Below are positions 18,298-28,300 of a stretch of 45,221 bases of DNA, piece after piece (within the stretch, counting starts at the first letter, position 1; every line of letters begins with the position of its first letter). The stretch lies in NCBI GenBank assembly GCA_938010785.1, contig CALLVC010000194.1:1-45221 (forward strand), in the 5' to 3' direction. Both the position numbers and the translations under genes were made by a program. The notes beneath the pieces were generated by a model that saw only the letters and a program-made list of their open reading frames with translations, was not told the DNA's origin and did not search any database. The DNA is from an uncultured Saprospiraceae bacterium (GTDB lineage Bacteria; Bacteroidota; Bacteroidia; Chitinophagales; Saprospiraceae).

Positions 18298-21200
18298 TTA
18301 TCTTTTCAATAAAATCATTTTCTTCGTTTCAATTCCTTGGTTTGTTTCTAATTGGTAGTAGAACATACCGTGTTCATCAAAGGCTTTACCATCTATTAAA
18401 ATCTGATTGTACCCTTTTGCAAACGTTCCTTTCTCCATCATTACTGTTTTACCTGACATATCAAAGATGGTCAGCGTAGTAGCGGAAGCAGTAGGCAATT
18501 CAAAACCAATGATGGTTTCTCCAGTAAATGGATTTGGTACATTTTGATATAACTTAAATCCATCGGTCGCTACATAAGGCGTATACACTTCTAAATTCAC
18601 ATTAATCACTTCTTCTGATTCTGTATAAGCTTCGGCAGTTGTAATATCAGAGCTAATACTAATAGCTTCGCTAATTCGAACATCATTTTTAGCTTTAAAA
18701 ACAAGGCTGAATAACACCTCATCTTTCGCTAAATTGATTGCCTCAGACTCATTCCAACTAGTGGTAATAATACCTCTTTGAATCATAGATAAGTTGAAGT
18801 TATCAAAATTTGTTTGAGTTCCCATCTTAATTTGCTCAAATTTCAAGTCATTGCCATCAAAATCAAGGGTAAATTGATACCCTAAAATAGATTGGAAATT
18901 ACTAGCTTTAAAATCAACGGTTACGGTTTCGTTCGCTTGCTTCACTTGTTCCTCAATTTTAAAATTAAGAGATTTATGAGTGCTTCTACTTTCCGTTGTT
19001 TGCAATTGATTAACAGCAGCAGTATTATTTAAATCTCCAATTTTGACGGCGACAAAATCTAAAGACATCATATCAGTAGATAAATCCTTAATTTCATAAG
19101 CTTCGGGATAATTTTCTTCAAAAGGATTCTCAGGGTTTATAAATTCATAGGCCGCATCAATAAATCTCCAAGAAGTATTGTTTGGAAAGTCATTCTTCAT
19201 CCCCAATATAACCTGTCGTAATAAAACCATATCATAAGCAGAAATAGTCCCAGAGTGATTGATATCAGCAGCAATCATTTTATATGGAGAGTCTAATTTT
19301 TTCAATCCTAAAACATGCTTACTTAGTAAGACTATATCAAAAGTGGTAATTCCATTATTATGATTCATATCCTTTTCAGGTGTAATCATATAGTCTCCCT
19401 CTAATGGAATTTCTTCAAACATAAAAGAACCATCTACTCCAGTAATTGCGGGTGCCATTTCATAGCCACCGATAGCAATATTTACGGACTCTACTGTTTC
19501 TCCATTCTCGTTTTGAATCTGTCCAGCGATGGCTGCTTGACCATTTAAAGAATCACATCCTCCAACAGGTCCTTTCTTATATGCTGTTACACAGCTAGTA
19601 TTCAATGCTTCTCTAACAAAAACATATTTTAAAGAGACATCCTGATTAATAAATGTATCGGTTGGAAAATAGGTCAAACCACTGTCAATGCTATATTGAA
19701 GCTCAACGTCAATAGGGGATGCATCAATAACTAATACACCATCTGTTAAAGTACAATCTGTAGGATCACTAAACGTAATAAAGGCAGTATCGACAACCAC
19801 AGCCGTATTACAAATTGGAGCAGTAGTTGGGCAAAATCCACCGTTATCCGAGACATTAATTTCTCTAGTTGCCAATGATGCATTTCCAGCTTCATCGACT
19901 ACTTTTAAAGTTAAGGTAAGTGTTCCTACATCTTCACAACCAAAAGCCAATCTATCGGCAAAGTTTGTACCATCCTTAGAAATCAAAATACTATCCAAAG
20001 GAGAGCAATTATCATTACTACCTGCATCGAATGATTCGGCATACACCCATGTATTCCCTTCTCCATCGACTAAGTTGACCGTCAATTCTTGAGCAAGGGC
20101 TAAAGGAGCGACTTCATCTCTAAGTATAAAAGTAACGGTGTCTCTAGTTTCATTACCACAACTATCTGTTACAATATATTCCAGCGTAGTCGTGTCGTAG
20201 GGAATATTGGTCAAAGAATCTAATGGGTTATTAAATATTGTTCCTGACGGGCCATGAATTCGATAAGTTGCCCCACTACAAGTTTCTACTATATTTTCAG
20301 GAGCTGGTGGTCTAATAGTCACCATACATTTATGAGATTGGGTACTTAACACCACAATATCACTTGCTTTTATTGAATCGAATGTAGGTGGAATAGTATC
20401 AATAATGTCAATTATCTGAGTACCTGACGAAATAGCAGCACCAGAAGATAGATTACACCAATCCATGACCGTCCAAGTACGTTCAATTCGTTGTTTGCCT
20501 GGACAGCCTAAGTCGTAAACCTTTTCTTCCATATTCACCCCAAATTTGCAACTAGCTTTGACGGGGATAGAATCTGCGCCAATCTGGAAATAAGGCTCTC
20601 CTGTAATTGCCGTAGCAGTATTCGAGCTATTACATTGCAAAGCATCCTCACCAGTAAAAGAACTAGGGAAAACGACGGAGTTAATGGTAGGTCTCAATTC
20701 ATAAATAGTTTGGGTAATCGTCGTTGCATTCCAACGCTGGTCTCTCCCAACAAAAGTTCGAGTAATAATTCTTAAAGTATCAGGATTAGTAGCATCTTCT
20801 CCACAAAGCGTCAAAATAGAATCCTTATCTGCATAAGTATAAGTGACAGGAGCGCTACAAGCATCTGTTCCTACAGGGAATCCTAAAGTTTCAGGCGCAT
20901 AAGGTTGATTACAGTAAAAAATTGTATCATTAATGGTCAAAGCAGGTCCAATCTTATCTTCGATAGTCACTCGGCCCCAACAACGATTTCCAGAAGCACC
21001 CGGAGCAGTTACCATTACTTCAACAGTTTCTCCTACATAAGAGCAATCTACCACGTTGGTTCCAGCTCCGCTCCCTGAAAGAATCTCGACAATAAAATCA
21101 TCCGCATTCGCATGCGTAGATTCCAAAATCATGTCAGGCGTAATCGTAGCTGTTCCATCGGTTGTCAAAGACAATTGAATATTACTATTACAAGCAATTT

Positions 21201-22896
21201 CGTCGGTGGGTGCGGAATCGAAAGTGATAAGTGTAGTCAAACTGGCACAAGGTTCGTCAGTAGCTGCTTTTTGAATTTCATAAGCCACAAGCTCACTTGT
21301 AGATACACCACTAAGGCTCAATTCATTATTACTATCATCAAAAGTAGCATTTATAAATGCACCTGCTGCATATTGATTTTCGTAAGGAGCATTTAAACCT
21401 GTGATTAAAAAATCAATAAGTGGAGAAGTATAACTAGCACCGTGATAAGGAGCAACTAAAATACCATCTGTATTATCCAAAGCACTAACTGTATTTGCGT
21501 TTCTTGGATTCGACAAACTTGTTAGAAAAGCGCCATTTGCATCTGAGATAAACCCATTGTTATCTAAAGCACCTGTAGCTACAGCATTCGCCCCCAATGG
21601 TGCAGAAGTTATAATAATGCCGCTATTATCAAAAGTACCGGGTGAATTAACGGCAATAACGTTATCCACATCTATAATTACACAATCACCATCAGCAATA
21701 TCTCCCTCATCAGAATCGGTAGGTTTATTATTAATAATAGTTCCTGTATTTAAAATACTAGTAGGCGCCGACCTGATTTGAATATGAGTTCCCTCTCCGT
21801 CGGTCATAAACATTCCTTCGTTAAAAATTCCAACTTCATTAATCGGACAATCATCACTTCCAATCCTAATAATAGAACCACCAATTACACTATGCACACC
21901 TTGAGAAGCAACATTAATTCCATTCATTCCTATAGCACAGCCAGCACCAGAACCTGTCCCCGTACAAGGATGATTAGTACCAATTAAGAGACTGTCTCCC
22001 ATACTAAAGAAATTATGATCGATAAAGAGTCCATCTTCCCCTGTACTATCAATAGCTATTAGTCCAAAACTATTAAATGTACTATTTCGACCATGCTCTA
22101 TTCCTGTACGAGTAGTCTTACTAATTGCTAAAATAGCTCCAACGCTATTTTCAAAAAGAGTAGTTCCATCATTTTCTACACCATTTCCTCCTGAATGGAA
22201 AATTTTTATAGTTCCATCATTTGTAAAACTACCTCCAACATTCATAATTCCATCAGAACCAGAATCAGTTATTAATAATGTTCCTTCATTGTTTATAACT
22301 CCATTATTCTCGATGCCCTGTGCTCCATTATTTCTTAAAATTATATCGCCCGATAAATTATTAGTCAAAATAGCATCAGTTTCCAGAGATATACCCGCTC
22401 CTGTAGCAGCATCAACAATCAACGTATCATTTACAATCAGGATACCATCTGTCATTACTTCAAGTCCTATGCCTCCAGCATCTTTGACAATTAACTTTCC
22501 ATCAATAGTTAAAGTTTGATTATCAATAATTACTCCTCCAGAATTTCCTAAAGGATGACTAATAGTAATAATCTTACCAGCAAGAATCATAAAATCGCCC
22601 CCAGTAACATTCAATTGAGTGGCCTTAATAGTATCAGGAACACTCAACAAAGGGCCATTAGCCGAAATAGTCAAAACACCCGTACCAGGTATAGTAGCAT
22701 TTGGAACAACCGCAGGATTCCAATTAGCTGGATTATTCCAATTCGTATCAGCCCCTCCAATCCATTGTACTTGAGAATGAAGATTGCATGTAAATAAAAC
22801 AAACAATACACCCATAAAATATCGAAGTGATATTATAGGTATTTGATAAAATGCTTTGTGCTCTTTAAGAGACTTAAATTCAAATAAGTGTTTCAT
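18298..22896 (-). CDS. Giant T9SS-secreted protein 3 with N-terminal beta-helix-like region
   Basis: A 1532-residue paralogue. After a long signal region (core YFMGVLFVLFTCNLHSQ) it carries an extra block of about 480 residues that the others lack. That block starts WIGGADTNWNNPANWNP and continues with repeated strands such as GAQGIENNGVINNEGTL and SDGIMNVGGSFTNDGTI, typical of right-handed beta-helix or autotransporter-like passenger repeats. The family module then appears (IACNSNIQLSLTTDGTATIT, about 565), with fewer HYR-like repeats (about 630-1075), a CnaB-like domain (about 1120), a dockerin-like pair with DINHSGTISAYD (about 1180-1235), a cohesin-like domain (about 1300-1430) and a T9SS sorting domain (about 1445-1532, NVPNPFTGETIIGFELP, ending KKMILLKR). 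The beta-helix may bind surfaces or glycans (inference). It shows domain shuffling within the family. Confidence 0.85.
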   Translation of the reverse strand: MKHLFEFKSLKEHKAFYQIPIISLRYFMGVLFVLFTCNLHSQVQWIGGADTNWNNPANWNPAVVPNATIPGTGVLTISANGPLLSVPDTIKATQLNVTGGDFMILAGKIITISHPLGNSGGVIIDNQTLTIDGKLIVKDAGGIGLEVMTDGILIVNDTLIVDAATGAGISLETDAILTNNLSGDIILRNNGAQGIENNGVINNEGTLLITDSGSDGIMNVGGSFTNDGTIKIFHSGGNGVENDGTTLFENSVGAILAISKTTRTGIEHGRNSTFNSFGLIAIDSTGEDGLFIDHNFFSMGDSLLIGTNHPCTGTGSGAGCAIGMNGINVASQGVHSVIGGSIIRIGSDDCPINEVGIFNEGMFMTDGEGTHIQIRSAPTSILNTGTIINNKPTDSDEGDIADGDCVIIDVDNVIAVNSPGTFDNSGIIITSAPLGANAVATGALDNNGFISDANGAFLTSLSNPRNANTVSALDNTDGILVAPYHGASYTSPLIDFLITGLNAPYENQYAAGAFINATFDDSNNELSLSGVSTSELVAYEIQKAATDEPCASLTTLITFDSAPTDEIACNSNIQLSLTTDGTATITPDMILESTHANADDFIVEILSGSGAGTNVVDCSYVGETVEVMVTAPGASGNRCWGRVTIEDKIGPALTINDTIFYCNQPYAPETLGFPVGTDACSAPVTYTYADKDSILTLCGEDATNPDTLRIITRTFVGRDQRWNATTITQTIYELRPTINSVVFPSSFTGEDALQCNSSNTATAITGEPYFQIGADSIPVKASCKFGVNMEEKVYDLGCPGKQRIERTWTVMDWCNLSSGAAISSGTQIIDIIDTIPPTFDSIKASDIVVLSTQSHKCMVTIRPPAPENIVETCSGATYRIHGPSGTIFNNPLDSLTNIPYDTTTLEYIVTDSCGNETRDTVTFILRDEVAPLALAQELTVNLVDGEGNTWVYAESFDAGSNDNCSPLDSILISKDGTNFADRLAFGCEDVGTLTLTLKVVDEAGNASLATREINVSDNGGFCPTTAPICNTAVVVDTAFITFSDPTDCTLTDGVLVIDASPIDVELQYSIDSGLTYFPTDTFINQDVSLKYVFVREALNTSCVTAYKKGPVGGCDSLNGQAAIAGQIQNENGETVESVNIAIGGYEMAPAITGVDGSFMFEEIPLEGDYMITPEKDMNHNNGITTFDIVLLSKHVLGLKKLDSPYKMIAADINHSGTISAYDMVLLRQVILGMKNDFPNNTSWRFIDAAYEFINPENPFEENYPEAYEIKDLSTDMMSLDFVAVKIGDLNNTAAVNQLQTTESRSTHKSLNFKIEEQVKQANETVTVDFKASNFQSILGYQFTLDFDGNDLKFEQIKMGTQTNFDNFNLSMIQRGIITTSWNESEAINLAKDEVLFSLVFKAKNDVRISEAISISSDITTAEAYTESEEVINVNLEVYTPYVATDGFKLYQNVPNPFTGETIIGFELPTASATTLTIFDMSGKTVMMEKGTFAKGYNQILIDGKAFDEHGMFYYQLETNQGIETKKMILLKR

Positions 22897-23146
22897 AAAA
22901 AAGTTTAATGGTAATTTGTAAATAAAATAAAAAGTGTGAACCCCAAAGAAGGAGCATAAGTAACTAATAATCAGTTACCTACTCCAACTTGTTGTGGGAT
23001 TAAAAAGTATTCTTGTATGAATTAAAGCGTTGAAATTTTTGCTTAAAAATCAATCGCTAAAACAATGTTATAATTTTCCAATGGGCATAGTAATGACAGG
23101 GCTTTAAAGTGCAAGTACACTCAAAGTCTATTCAAAAAATACTTAC

Positions 23147-23195
23147 AAATGACTAGTACCTAATGACCTATGACCTATGAATAATGACTAATTGA
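23147..23195. repeat. Degenerate heptanucleotide array
   Basis: Seven 7-bp units: AAATGAC, TAGTACC, TAATGAC, CTATGAC, CTATGAA, TAATGAC, TAATTGA. Confidence 0.75.
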
Positions 23196-23217
23196 CCAGT
23201 TTAAAAAAGGTAGATTC

Positions 23218-23293
23218 GGATTGGCAAAATGACTGCTATTCCCATGGGTATTACTATGGTGTAGTTTTCCCAAAACAGCCCTTTTGTCAATCC
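23218..23293. other. Hairpin with GGATTGGCAAAA arms
   Basis: GGATTGGCAAAA at 23218-23229 pairs with TTTTGTCAATCC at 23282-23293 (one mismatch). AGAATCACC follows. It lies about 320 bp upstream of giant gene 3. Confidence 0.5.
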
Positions 23294-23422
23294 AGAATCA
23301 CCTATGACATAAACCACTTTTGTATAACACAAATATTAGTCTTTCAAGCGTATCGTGCGTACGCTAATATTTTTTTAACTGGAATGGTGCGGAAGAATTA
23401 AGGGTGTAAGATTTTCAAAATA

Positions 23423-23488
23423 AGTACTACCATATAAGTGTAGCTATACACTGAATTCAAGTGTTTGAAACAACACGATGGCAGTACT
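23423..23488. other. Cloverleaf-like hairpin
   Basis: Outer stem AGTACTACCAT with ATGGCAGTACT (one mismatch). It encloses two smaller hairpins, AGTGTAGCTATACACT and GTGTTTGAAACAACAC. Confidence 0.6.
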
Positions 23489-23987
23489 AAATTAAAATGT
23501 ATGGAAGATTATTAACTGGTTGGTGTACATGATAAGGAAACAAGGTTCCTTAAGAAAATTGGGTGCGGAAGATGAAATAACTTTGTAATTAACTGTTACT
23601 AGATTTAGGTCAAGTTCTGTGCCAAAACTTTCATATTATATTTTATACATATTTGAAAATCAGCATTTTATATTATTTATTTTTTTAATGTGAATGAAAG
23701 AAAAAGATTACATTAGAATAAAAAATAATGTGTTTTTAGTTATAAATAAGCGTTAAACATATTTATATTAAAATAAAATTTAATGTATCAAAAAAGTAAA
23801 AATGTAGGTTTAAATATTTTTATTTTTTTTATTTAAAATAAAAATAATGTGTTTTTTTTATTAAGCTTTCTATCTATTTCATAAGGGCTTTCTTATAAAA
23901 ATTGGTAGTATATGATTTATCCTGTCGGGTAAAAAGGTCTTCAGACCTTGACTCTGACAGTTTCTCGGACTAAGGCAAAGTAAAATA

Positions 23988-24120
23988 AGGCTCTTTGACA
24001 ATTTTTGCATTGTTCCCGTCGGACGACGAAGTCATCCGACGGGAACGACCGTCTCGTCGGATGGCTTCGCCGTCCGATGAGACTAATAAAGTATCTTTTG
24101 CAAAAATTGTCAAAGAACCT
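23988..24120. repeat. GC-rich cruciform element
   Basis: Outer arms of 22 bp (23988-24009 and 24099-24120) match at all but one position and begin AGGCTCTTTGACAATTTT. They enclose two perfect or near-perfect hairpins at 24012-24046 and 24051-24083 with the core CGTCGGAYGRC. The second hairpin is nearly the reverse complement of the first. The GC-rich core stands out sharply from the AT-rich surroundings. Confidence 0.8.
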
Positions 24121-24573
24121 AAAATAATTAATTAGCCATTTATGAGTTCCTCTTTTTTACTAGCATCCCGTCCGCTATGCGGTTCACAAACAGTGTTTGT
24201 TTATGTTGAAAATGCCTGCCTCTGCCGGCAGGAGGCTCGCCATAGCGGTGCTATGTCTGTAAGCCTCCCATCCGCTTTGCGGTTCACCCGTACGGGTTCA
24301 TGCCTTGTCTAGGAAAAAAATATTTCCTCAAAATGACCACTTTATTAATTTATTTTGCCTAAAGTCCTTCGACTGAACAGAATAAATTCTGTGCTACCTG
24401 TTGAAAAAAACGCACTTTATTTTCTGAATTAATAAGGTCGGCTACAGGAAAATATAAAAACTTTGCTACCAATTGTTCGCACCTTCAATTAATGATGCTA
24501 ATCCAATCCTAAATTTCTTAGTACTACCCATAAAAAAGACAGCCAGAAGGTCGCATAAAGCAACCAACTGGCT

Positions 24574-25153
24574 TAGTCCTATTACCATCACCTATTTTAC
24601 TTTTTTAGTTTCTTTTGATTATTTAAATATTTGATTTTAAAGAGGTCTGGAAAACTACCCGTCTTGTTTATAAACAAAAACTAATTTCTGCTTTTAAGTT
24701 TTTCAACCAGCCCGACTGCGTCTTGCGGGCGGGTTGATTCTTTTTTTCATAGGTTTTCAACCCATTAAAAAAAGAAACCATTTGAAAAACGCAGAACTTA
24801 TTTTTGTTATTGAGTAGCTTTCCAGTGTCCTATTACCATCACCTATTTTACAACCTATATGTCTTGGGTTGTTAAGCGAAAAAGAGGTCTGGAAAACCAT
24901 CCTGTTTGAATGGCTTTCCAGTGTCCTATTACCATCACCTATTTTACAACCTATATGTCTTGGGTTGTTAAGCGAAAAAGAGGTCTGGAAAACTATCCGT
25001 CTTGAATAGCTTTCCAGTGTCCTATTACCATCACCTATTTTACAACCTATATGTCTTGGGTCGATAAGCGAAAAAGAGGTCTGGAAAACTACCCGTCTTG
25101 AGCAGCTTTCCAGTGTCCTATTACCATCACCTATTTTACAACCTATATGTCTT
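24574..25153. repeat. 96-bp tandem repeat array
   Basis: Units start at 24817, 24913, 25009 and 25105, exactly 96 bp apart; the last is partial. An older copy lies at 24574-24666 with a different centre. Each unit has conserved words TCCTATTACCATCACC, CAACCTATATGTCTTGGG and AAAGAGGTCTGGAAAAC. Neighbouring AGCTTTCCAG and CTGGAAAACT can pair, as can ACAACC and GGTTGT. Some junction sequences differ between units. Confidence 0.9.
24667..24812. mobile_element. Palindromic insert within the 96-bp array
   Basis: This segment lies exactly at a unit junction: GTCTTG before it and AGTAGC after it join as in intact junctions. Its ends are imperfect inverted repeats (AACAAAAACTAATTTCTGC at 24673 and GCAGAACTTATTTTTGTT at 24791-24808), followed inside by GTTTTTCAA/TTGAAAAAC. 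A GC-rich hairpin (24704-24736) with a T-run lies in the middle. TTG flanks it on both sides as a possible 3-bp duplication. Confidence 0.65.
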
Positions 25154-25313
25154 TCAAACTTCTATGCGTTCATAGAGCGTTTGGTTTTCTTTTTGGTTTT
25201 AAAAAGTCTATCTCCTTCTTCCACTTTAGGAAGAATGAGGTCGAACCTCATTCTTACCTTTCGTGGGATTATTTGTTCATAGATATTGCTAATCTTCGAA
25301 TGTCGTCTAAAAT

Positions 25314-25346
25314 AAGTCATGGTGAGATTTAAATTCACCATGACTT
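25314..25346 (-). terminator. Hairpin after giant gene 4
   Basis: A perfect 12-bp stem (AAGTCATGGTGA / TCACCATGACTT) with a 9-nt loop, 15 bp past the stop codon. On the minus strand TTATTTTAG follows, a weak T-tract. Confidence 0.65.
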
Positions 25347-25360
25347 CCAGTTGTTTACTT

Positions 25361-28300
25361 TTACTTGTTCAATAAAATCATCTTTTTGATAATTTTCTCT
25401 TCTGCTGTTTCTAAGGAGTAGTACATCAATCCAACTGTTGGCAAATCTGCTTTTCCAATCGTTATACTATGCTGTCCTTTTGCGTAATCACCGTTAAACT
25501 GCTTAATTGCTTTTCCTTGTACATCAAAGATGGTCAAAGTAGCTTTTTGGGCAGTAGGCAATGTAAATCGAATCGTTGTTTGTGTACTAAAAGGATTCGG
25601 TTGGTTCTGTAATAATTCTAATCCTACTCCTTCAACAATTGGTTGTTGATTGTTGAAATTCAGAGCTACCTCATAAATTTCTTCTGTAGTTGAATATGCT
25701 TGAGGAGTCAAGCCTCTTTCATTTATAGTTAAGATTTCGCTTAGTCGTCCTGCTTTTTTAGCAATAAATTGGAAGGTAAATAAAGCCGCTCCATCTTCAA
25801 CACTTACCCCTTCTAATTCATCCCAACTAATTTTTAATTGTCCGTTTTTAGCTTGAGCTAATCCTAAGTTATCTGTGGTTAAACTATTAACGGCACCTTT
25901 ATTAAACTCTTGATAATCAACAACTTGCTCATCAAAAAACAATTCTAATTGGTAGCCTAAGATAGCTTTAAAATTGTTGGCTTTAAAAGTCACATTGACC
26001 GTTTCTCCTGCTTTAAAAGTTTGGTCAGCTAGGTCAAAATATAAAGTACTTTCGTTGTTTCTACTTTCATTACTCACCAAACCATTAGACTGTGCAGAGT
26101 AATCAACATCACCAACTTTGATTGCCATAAAATCTATTTGAGATTTATCAACAGCATCAGAAGCTACAACAGCGATTTCAGGGAAATCTGTAGTTAAAGG
26201 ATTCGTATCAGCTTGGAATTCATGCGCTACTGGTACAAATCTCCAAGATTCATTATTCGGAAATGATTCAATTAATCCAAGGATTAGTTTTCTGGTGTGA
26301 ATTAAATCTAGGGTAGAAATTCTTCCAGAGTGGTCTACATCAGCAGCGATATATTTATAAGGAGAATCAAACATCTCCGTACCGATAATATGCTTTCTTA
26401 TTTTAATAATATCCAAAGTAGAGACGCCATTTTTAGGCGCTACATTTTTCTCAGGAATCAAAGCATAATCTAAATCACCATCTAGTTGTTCGTAGTTAAA
26501 TTGCCCATCATTTCCAGTCATATAAGGTGCTCTATCTGGCGCAGTAATTTGAACACTAACATCACTTACTGCATCGCCCGTTTCTGTAGTTATTTTTCCA
26601 GAAAGTGCGACTTGTCCCTCAGGGTCTGTATAGCCACCGCTACAAATATTTGAATTGTCTTGGACATTCACAGTAGTAATACAAAAATCAAAATTATCAT
26701 TAGCATCAACCACCCAAACTTCCACCTGTTGAGTCCCAATATCATCACAATCAAAAGTAATATTTGAAGTTCCTGGAGGTGTATCCATTGTGCCATCATA
26801 CTTTCTAATTCTGAAATCCAAATCACTATCAGGCGTACAATTATCAAAGCTTTTAGCATCTAAATCATTGGCCCATAATTCTACGCTGGCTGGATTTCCG
26901 TCCGTTCCTGCTTTAAGAGAAAGTACTAATCCATCAATACAAATGGGTGTTGGTTTTTTACCATCCCTAACGGTAATTACCACATCCTTTTTAATAGAAT
27001 TCCCACAACCATCGGTAGCAATGTAAGTCATGTCGTAAGCGCCAGGCATTACATTGGCAAAAGGACCAAATCCACTTCCTAAAGCACCTTGTGCAGTTAC
27101 AGAAGCATTTGGACTACAGTCAGATACGCCAACATCAGGAATCATAACGGTTCCACCACAAACTCCATCTAACATATCCACCGTAAAGTCAGTAGGCGGT
27201 ACTGCGAAGGTTGGGTCCACATTATCAATAACTTTGATGATTTGTTCGTACTCATATCGTCCTTTGTTATCTGTGCTATTTACTTCGTATTCACACCAAT
27301 CAATTACGGTCCATGTTCTTAAGATTTTGAAACAAGCAGGTGGTTGAACATCCAAAACTAAGTCTGTATAATTTGTAGCGATTAGTGCACATCCATTATC
27401 ACCAATAAAAGTAGGCTCGTTAAAACCTGCTGGTAAATCTTCCGGATTTAAAGTAGCAGAGGAGATACACTGAGAAGTTTCGTAGTTTGCTGGCCAAGAG
27501 ATTTGATTATTATTTGCATTCCAAGGAGAAGCATTGATCACCGTAATTGTTTGAGAACAAGACGTTACACCACCTGCCGTACCCATAGCGGTCCAAGTTC
27601 GAGTGATGGTTCCTACTCCACAATTGTCAATATCATTCGTAGAAGTTTCTACTATTTCGAATCCACAATTATCTACTACTTGAGGTTGTCCAAATTGACT
27701 CAAATCGCTGTAGTCCGCTTCGCAATCAATAGTTTGGTCAGCAGGACAAACGATGGTTGGTTCTACTTTGTCTTGAATGCTTACGTTAATCATACAACTG
27801 TTCACATTTCCATGACAATCAGTTGCTTGTAACTCTACCATTACCTCAGCATCTGTACATTCAAACTTGACATTTAAGCCAAAATCTGCATCCCCTACCC
27901 TTCTAACTAGTAATTTATCTAAACAACAATTATCATAACTACCTTCATCAAAACTACTTGCAAAAACAGTTGCGGTACCATCAGAAGTTAAAGATACAAC
28001 CGTTTCATCATTACAAACAACCGTCGGTGGGTCATCGTCAATTACAGTTACACGCATTGGTTGAGAAGCCCTATTTCCACAAGCATCTGTTGCTTCATAG
28101 ACTATAGTGTGCGTACCGATTGGCACATCTAAAAGTACACCGCCATTCGCATCAATAGTTCCAAAAGAAGAAGTAACCCTAACGGAAACATCATTAGAAC
28201 AAGCATCTGAAACAGTCGCTGCTAATAAAGGTACATTCGCAAAACAAGCAATCGTTTGGGTTCCAACTGTAATATCCGCAGGAACAGAAATAGTAGGAGG

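Larger units (their letters stand above)
22897..25313. other. Repeat-rich noncoding region between giant genes 3 and 4
   Basis: About 2.4 kb without a convincing gene. Contents in order: a heptamer array (23147-23195), hairpins at 23218-23293 and 23423-23488, a perfect AAGGTCTTCAGACCTT palindrome near 23935, a GC-rich cruciform (23988-24120), short repeats of a CCGCTWTGCGGTTCAC word near 24170-24290, and the 96-bp tandem array (24574-25153). An 11-bp hairpin (AAGAATGAGGT, 25231-25255) follows. The leader of giant gene 3 must start somewhere in this region. Confidence 0.6.

Noticed and set aside
23192-23401. Plus-strand frame of 69 codons in the giant-gene spacer
   Set aside because: It spans a hairpin and a heptamer array and shows no family pattern.
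24817-25153. Regular 96-bp repeats as a CRISPR array
   Set aside because: The whole unit is conserved with no variable spacers, units are too long, and no cas gene is present.
25147-25332. Plus-strand frame of 61 codons
   Set aside because: It starts in the last 96-bp repeat and ends in the terminator hairpin of giant gene 4; it has no coding signature.
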